From an uncultured Kiloniellales bacterium (GTDB lineage: Bacteria > Pseudomonadota > Alphaproteobacteria > Kiloniellales > JAKSDN01), in contig CALJXB010000364.1 in NCBI GenBank assembly GCA_937974415.1, positions 1-9,460 on the forward strand: a stretch of 9,460 nt of DNA, written 5' to 3'. The translations under genes and the position numbers were made by a program. Positions 6,422-9,460 of this stretch are shown here, in pieces. The notes under the pieces were generated by a model that saw only the letters and a program-made list of their open reading frames with translations, was not told the origin of the DNA and searched no databases. The stretch's first letter is position 1. Each line of letters starts with the position of its first letter.

Positions 6422-7189
6422 CTAGATGCAACGGCCGCTGTCGACCGGCAGGGCGCATCCGGTAATGGTGCCGGCCTCCGCGTCGGAGGCGAGGAACACC
6501 GCGGCGTTGCCCATGTCCTCCGGCGTGATCAGCTTGCCCATGGGAAGCCCGCTGACGAAACGTTCGCGCGCCTCGGCGGACTCCTGGCCGCCCATGAACT
6601 CGGCCAGCATGGGGGTGTCGCCGGCGGCCGGGCACAGCGCGTTCACCCGGAAGCCCTCGGGCGCCAGCTCCATGGCGAGCCCCTTGGCGAAGGTGAGCAC
6701 CGCCCCCTTGGTTGCGCCGTAGACCACCAGGTTGGGTCGCGGGGTCAGCGCGATGCCCGAGGCGGTAATAACGATGCTGCCGCTGCCCTGGCGCCGGAAG
6801 TGGGGCAGCACGGCCTTGCAGCAGTAGAACACGCCGCGCACGTTGACGGCGAACTGCAGGTCGAAGCTCTCCTCGCTGGTCTCCTCGAGTGGACAGGGCC
6901 GCTGGCCGAGCCCGGCGTTGGCCACCAGCACGTCGACCGCGCCGAAGGCCTCCTCGCACGACGCCACCATGGCGTCCACCTGGGTAGCGTCGGTCACGTC
7001 GACCCGTTGGAACACGGCCGTGCCGCCGGCCGCCGCGACCGTTTCGCACTTGGCCCGACCGCCCTCCTCGTCGAGGTCGGCGACCAGCACCCTGGCGCCC
7101 TCGCGCGCGAAGCAATCGACGATGCCGGCGCCGAAGCCCGAGGCCCCGCCGGTAACGATCGCCGCCTTGTCCTGCAGCCGGCCAGCCAT
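6422..7189 (-). CDS. SDR-family NAD(P)-dependent oxidoreductase
   Basis: This 255-residue classical short-chain dehydrogenase has the cofactor motif TGGASGFG (13-20), NAG (91-93), the tetrad Asn116, Ser144, Tyr157 and Lys161 (YGATK), and a C-terminal ALPVDSG. Asp38 at the end of the second beta strand (VLVADLD) suggests preference for NAD over NADP. It is complete and cytosolic, with the start supported by GGAG seven to eight bases upstream. Such enzymes oxidise secondary alcohols to ketones or the reverse; the substrate cannot be read from the sequence. It is the first gene of a two-gene leftward operon with the MttB homologue 17 bases downstream. It could therefore oxidise a hydroxyl on the same compound, such as the 3-hydroxyl of a carnitine-like molecule, giving the keto acid a BKACE enzyme would cleave; that link is inference. 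Confidence 0.94.
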   Translation of the reverse strand: MAGRLQDKAAIVTGGASGFGAGIVDCFAREGARVLVADLDEEGGRAKCETVAAAGGTAVFQRVDVTDATQVDAMVASCEEAFGAVDVLVANAGLGQRPCPLEETSEESFDLQFAVNVRGVFYCCKAVLPHFRRQGSGSIVITASGIALTPRPNLVVYGATKGAVLTFAKGLAMELAPEGFRVNALCPAAGDTPMLAEFMGGQESAEARERFVSGLPMGKLITPEDMGNAAVFLASDAEAGTITGCALPVDSGRCI

Positions 7190-7209
7190 TTCCGTTCTCC
7201 TCGGCGTTT

Positions 7210-7223
7210 GGAATGATCATCCC
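7210..7223. promoter_or_regulatory. Near-perfect 14-bp palindrome at the SDR-mttB transcription start
   Basis: GGAATGATCATCCC is a palindrome with one mismatched base pair, centred on TGATCA. It lies between the proposed -10 box and the ribosome site of the SDR gene, a position where a bound repressor would block initiation. The regulator is unknown. Confidence 0.35.
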
Positions 7224-7251
7224 TTCTATCGCGGCCCCGGGGAAGCACCAA
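7223..7251 (-). promoter_or_regulatory. Candidate promoter of the SDR-mttB operon
   Basis: On the minus strand, TTGGTG (7251-7246) and TAGAAG (7228-7223) are 17 bases apart and would start transcription near 7216, about 27 bases before the SDR ATG. The boxes match the sigma-70 consensus at 3 and 4 of 6 positions. The spacing and leader length are good, so this is plausible but not certain. Confidence 0.35.
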
Positions 7252-7280
7252 ACGACGTAACGAGCCATCGTAAATTCTAA

Positions 7281-7313
7281 TCGCCGGCATCGCCGCCGGT
7301 TCGCGGCCGGCGA
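7281..7313. repeat. GC-rich inverted repeat in the divergent intergenic region
   Basis: TCGCCGGC (7281-7288) and GCCGGCGA (7306-7313) form a perfect 8-bp dyad with a 17-base loop. A competing inner hairpin, CGCCGG (7294-7299) with CCGGCG (7307-7312), shares the right arm. There is no T-run. It may insulate the two divergent operons or be a binding site; GC-rich DNA makes chance occurrence possible. Confidence 0.3.
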
Positions 7314-7343
7314 CGAGCGTTGATGGATTGCGGGCGGGGGGCC

Positions 7344-7356
7344 GTTTGATCCAAAC
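7344..7356. promoter_or_regulatory. Candidate operator dyad upstream of the dioxygenase operon
   Basis: GTTTG-ATC-CAAAC is a perfect 5-bp dyad nine bases before the GAGGGAGG ribosome site of the dioxygenase gene. The related half-sites CGTTTGG (7205-7211) and CCAAACG (7248-7254) occur in the same 192-base region as a perfect 7-bp inverted pair near the promoter of the SDR operon. One regulator could act on both sides. Confidence 0.4.
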
Positions 7357-7381
7357 TGGACACCGAGGGAGGACGGGGCAC

Positions 7382-8167
7382 ATGCGCCTCAGCGACGATC
7401 AGCTCGCGCGCTATCATAAGGACGGCGTCCTGGTGCTGCCGGGCCTGTTCTCAGCCGAGGAGGTCGAGGTCCTGCGCCGGCCGCTGGCGCGCCTCTTCGC
7501 CGAAGACGTGCCGGAGAACTTCCGCGAGATGGTCTCGGGCGAGGTGCGCACCGCCATGGGCCTGCACCTGCGCGACGAGACCTATGCCCGGGTGTCGCGC
7601 CATCCGCGCCTGGTCGAGCCGGCCTGGCAAATCCTGAATGACCAGCGGCTCTACATCCAGCAGACCAAGGTGAACGCCAAAATCGCCTTCACCGGCGAGG
7701 TCTGGCAATGGCACTACGACTTCGCCACCCATCACAACGAGGACGGCGTGCCGGAGCCCCTGGCCCTCAACCTGTACATCCTGCTGGACGAGGTCAGCGA
7801 GTTCAACGGGCCGCTGTGGTTCATCCGCGGCTCCCACACGGCACGCGACGTGCCGGCGGCGCTCGATACCGGGACCACCAGCTATCCCCTGTGGTGTGTC
7901 GACCGGGCGAGCGTGGCGCGCCTGGCGGCCGAGGGCGACATCCTCTCGGCCAGGGGCCTGCCGGGCACGGCGCTCATCTTCGGCGACCGCATGGTGCACG
8001 GCTCGCCGCCCAACATGTCGCCCTGGCACCGGCGCATCTATTCCCTGATCCTGAACCCGGTCGCCAACGCGCTGACCAAGCAGACACGCAGCGAGCATCA
8101 GCACCACCGGGACCTGACGCCGGTAACGCCGCTCGCCGACGACTGCCTGCTCGAAGCCGTCGGCTAA
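7382..8167 (+). CDS. Phytanoyl-CoA dioxygenase (PhyH) family Fe(II)/2-oxoglutarate-type hydroxylase, EctD-like
   Basis: The 261-residue protein starts at the ATG nine bases after GGGAGG; longer in-frame starts lack this site. The jelly-roll iron site is visible: QWHYDF gives His111 and Asp113, and the distal histidine is His206 in MVHGSPPNMSPWHRR, followed by Arg217/218 for 2-oxoglutarate carboxylate binding. The segment WHYDFATHHNEDGVP resembles the ectoine hydroxylase signature (WHSDFETWHxEDGMP), and the NMSPWHRR...LN end also resembles EctD. At 261 residues it is shorter than EctD (about 300), and no ectoine synthesis genes are here, so it is probably a hydroxylase of another small zwitterion or amino-acid-like compound. 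It heads a rightward operon with GFA and BKACE genes. Another PhyH-family substrate cannot be excluded. Confidence 0.9.
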   Translation: MRLSDDQLARYHKDGVLVLPGLFSAEEVEVLRRPLARLFAEDVPENFREMVSGEVRTAMGLHLRDETYARVSRHPRLVEPAWQILNDQRLYIQQTKVNAKIAFTGEVWQWHYDFATHHNEDGVPEPLALNLYILLDEVSEFNGPLWFIRGSHTARDVPAALDTGTTSYPLWCVDRASVARLAAEGDILSARGLPGTALIFGDRMVHGSPPNMSPWHRRIYSLILNPVANALTKQTRSEHQHHRDLTPVTPLADDCLLEAVG

Positions 8168-8193
8168 GATCGAATTCGAAGGAGGACCTAGGC

Positions 8194-8640
8194 ATGGAGG
8201 ACGAGGCCGACAAGGTGACCGGCGGCTGCCTCTGCGGTGCGGTGCGCTACGAAGCGGAGGTCTATCTCAAGACAGCCCACTACTGCCATTGCCGCATGCG
8301 CCAGAGGTCGTCCGGCGCGCCGGCCGAGATCGGGGTCACGGTGAAGCCGGGAAGCCTCGTCTTCACGAAGGACGAGCCGAAATACTACCAATCCTCGCCC
8401 TTCGGGCGGCGGGGCTTCTGCCCGCATTGCGGCTCTCGCCTGATCTGGGACGCGCCGAGCCGCCCCGAGTGGACCAACCTCTGCATCGGAACGCTCGATC
8501 ATCCGGAAGACGTCGTGCCAAGCCAACATATCTGTGTGGATAGTCAGTTGCCGTGGTACCAGCTCGATGACGGTTTGCCGCGATCCCGCAGCGACGAGGA
8601 TCCTGAGCTCAAGGCAGCTTGGCTCAACACAAGCTATTGA
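8194..8640 (+). CDS. GFA / CENP-V domain protein with one zinc-ligand cysteine replaced
   Basis: The 148-residue protein starts at the ATG eight bases after a strong AAGGAGGA. GGCLCGAVRYE (Cys12, Cys14), CHC (Cys31, Cys33) and FCPHCGS (Cys76, Cys79) identify the GFA fold, and the C-terminal LPWYQLDDGLP is typical of the larger group of these proteins. The usual CHCxxC is CHCRMR here: residue 36 is Arg (CGC at 8299-8301), one base from the TGC cysteine codon of relatives that read CHCRMCQR. Either one zinc site is altered or the base is a sequencing or recent mutation. The rest of the frame is intact and shows no decay. It sits 26 bases after the dioxygenase gene and 40 before BKACE, consistent with one operon. 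No reaction can be assigned. Confidence 0.88.
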   Translation: MEDEADKVTGGCLCGAVRYEAEVYLKTAHYCHCRMRQRSSGAPAEIGVTVKPGSLVFTKDEPKYYQSSPFGRRGFCPHCGSRLIWDAPSRPEWTNLCIGTLDHPEDVVPSQHICVDSQLPWYQLDDGLPRSRSDEDPELKAAWLNTSY

Positions 8641-8680
8641 CACCGCATCTTAGATCCGCGCCAGGAAACGAGGGACCGCC

Positions 8681-9460
8681 ATGGCCAAGCCCCGCAAAGT
8701 CATCATCACCTGCGCCGTCACCGGCTCGATCCACACGCCGTCCATGTCGCCCCACCTGCCGGTGACGCCGGACGAGATCGCCGAGGCGGCGATCGGCGCG
8801 GCGGAGGCCGGCGCCGCGATCCTCCACCTGCACGCCCGCGACCCGGAGGACGGCCGCCCGACCCAGGACCCGGATGTCTTCATGGAGTTCCTGCCACGCA
8901 TTAAACAATCTACGGAAGCCGTTGTGAACATTACGACCGGTGGCGGCCCGACCATGACGGTCGACGAACGCATGCGGCCCGCGGCCGAGCTCAAGCCCGA
9001 GGTCGCCTCCCTGAACATGGGCTCCATGAACTTCGCCCTCTTCCCCATGCTGGGCCGCTTCAAGGACTTCGAGCACGATTGGGAGCGGGCCCACCTGGAA
9101 GGCAGCCGCGACCTGGTCTTCAAGAACACCTTCCAGGACATCGAGAAGATCCTCGGCGCCTGCCGCGAGAACGCGACGCGCTTCGAGTTCGAGTGCTACG
9201 ACATCGCCCACCTCTACAACCTGGCCCACTTCCTCGACCGGGGCCTGGTGGAGCCGCCACTCTTCGTGCAGTCGGTGTTCGGCATCCTCGGCGGCATCGG
9301 CACCCACCCGGAGGACCTCATGCACATGCGGCGCACGGCCGACCGTCTGTTCGGCGAGCAGTACCGCTGGTCGATCCTCGGCGCCGGGCGCCACCAGATC
9401 CCGCTCGCCACCATCGGCGCGGCCATGGGCGCCAACGTGCGGGTCGGCCTGGAGGACAAC
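8681..9460 (+). CDS. Beta-keto acid cleavage enzyme (BKACE, DUF849), 3' partial
   Basis: 260 residues are visible and the frame is open to the right edge; about 40-50 more are expected. The ATG has AGGGA five bases upstream. The TIM-barrel zinc site is present: His49 and His51 in LHLHARD, and Glu258 in VGLEDN. Arg254 and Asp259 flank it with the same spacing as Arg226, Glu230 and Asp231 of the 3-keto-5-aminohexanoate cleavage enzyme Kce, and Glu171 (FECYD) fits Kce Glu143. NITTGGGPTMT and VFGILGGIGTHPEDLMHM are also family motifs. These enzymes condense a beta-keto acid with acetyl-CoA, releasing acetoacetate and a new acyl-CoA; tested substrates include dehydrocarnitine, beta-ketoglutarate and 3-keto-5-aminohexanoate. 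The substrate here is unknown. It is the third gene of the rightward operon. Confidence 0.94.
   Translation, partial: MAKPRKVIITCAVTGSIHTPSMSPHLPVTPDEIAEAAIGAAEAGAAILHLHARDPEDGRPTQDPDVFMEFLPRIKQSTEAVVNITTGGGPTMTVDERMRPAAELKPEVASLNMGSMNFALFPMLGRFKDFEHDWERAHLEGSRDLVFKNTFQDIEKILGACRENATRFEFECYDIAHLYNLAHFLDRGLVEPPLFVQSVFGILGGIGTHPEDLMHMRRTADRLFGEQYRWSILGAGRHQIPLATIGAAMGANVRVGLEDN

Noticed and set aside
4734..6425. A 563-residue open frame on the plus strand opposite the MttB gene
   Set aside because: It mirrors a GC-rich coding frame, has low-complexity composition rich in Gly, Arg, His and Asp, no recognisable domain, and overlaps the end of the MmgE/PrpD gene. The MttB frame explains the stretch fully.
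6405..7268. Upstream extension of the MttB reading frame, giving an apparent 807-residue minus-strand protein
   Set aside because: The added part is an Arg/Gly-rich out-of-frame reading of the SDR gene; MttB homology begins just after the GTG at 6404, so it is not a fusion.
7708..8193. N-terminal extension of the second GFA protein back into the dioxygenase gene
   Set aside because: The extension is out of frame with the dioxygenase and low in complexity; the ATG at 8194 has a strong AAGGAGGA and matches the domain start.

Overview
The window reads as GC-rich chromosomal DNA of an alphaproteobacterium, probably of the Rhodospirillales or a related order. This rests on strong G/C bias at third codon positions, Shine-Dalgarno starts, and the set of protein families present; no rRNA or other taxonomic marker is in view. 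Nine protein genes fill it almost completely. I see no tRNA, rRNA, CRISPR array, insertion sequence or phage gene, and no gene-free stretch longer than 200 bases.

Layout. (1) Bases 1-2445, plus strand: the 3' part of a large FAD-linked oxidase fused to an iron-sulfur/CCG oxidoreductase (YdiJ/GlcD-GlcF type), cut by the left edge. (2) Bases 2512-2946, minus: a complete GFA (CENP-V fold) zinc protein, divergent from (3) an HxlR-family regulator at 3039-3407, plus. Their 92-base shared intergenic region holds two nearly identical 17-bp dyads, ACTTG-N7-CAAGT, the strongest regulatory signal in the window. (4) Bases 3478-4848, plus: an MmgE/PrpD-family protein. It converges on (5) an MttB-family methyltransferase without pyrrolysine (4845-6404, minus), and the two share one CTAG at their stop codons. 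(6) A short-chain dehydrogenase (6422-7189, minus) sits directly upstream of MttB and surely shares its transcript. (7) A 192-base divergent regulatory region (7190-7381) with several dyads separates that operon from a rightward operon: (8) an EctD-like phytanoyl-CoA dioxygenase family enzyme (7382-8167), a second GFA protein in which one usual zinc-ligand cysteine is arginine (8194-8640), and a beta-keto acid cleavage enzyme (BKACE/DUF849, 8681 to the right edge).

How the genes may work together (inference). Methyltransferase, SDR dehydrogenase, Fe(II)/2-oxoglutarate-type hydroxylase, beta-keto acid cleavage enzyme, MmgE/PrpD protein and FAD-dependent 2-hydroxyacid-type dehydrogenase together look like a catabolic neighbourhood for a small methylated compound, such as a carnitine- or betaine-like quaternary amine. 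Its hydroxyl would be oxidised by the SDR and the resulting 3-keto acid cleaved by BKACE, with methyl groups removed by the MttB homologue. The two GFA proteins and the HxlR regulator could relate to formaldehyde or electrophile stress. No transporter, corrinoid protein or corrinoid activator is in the window, so the substrate cannot be settled from this sequence.
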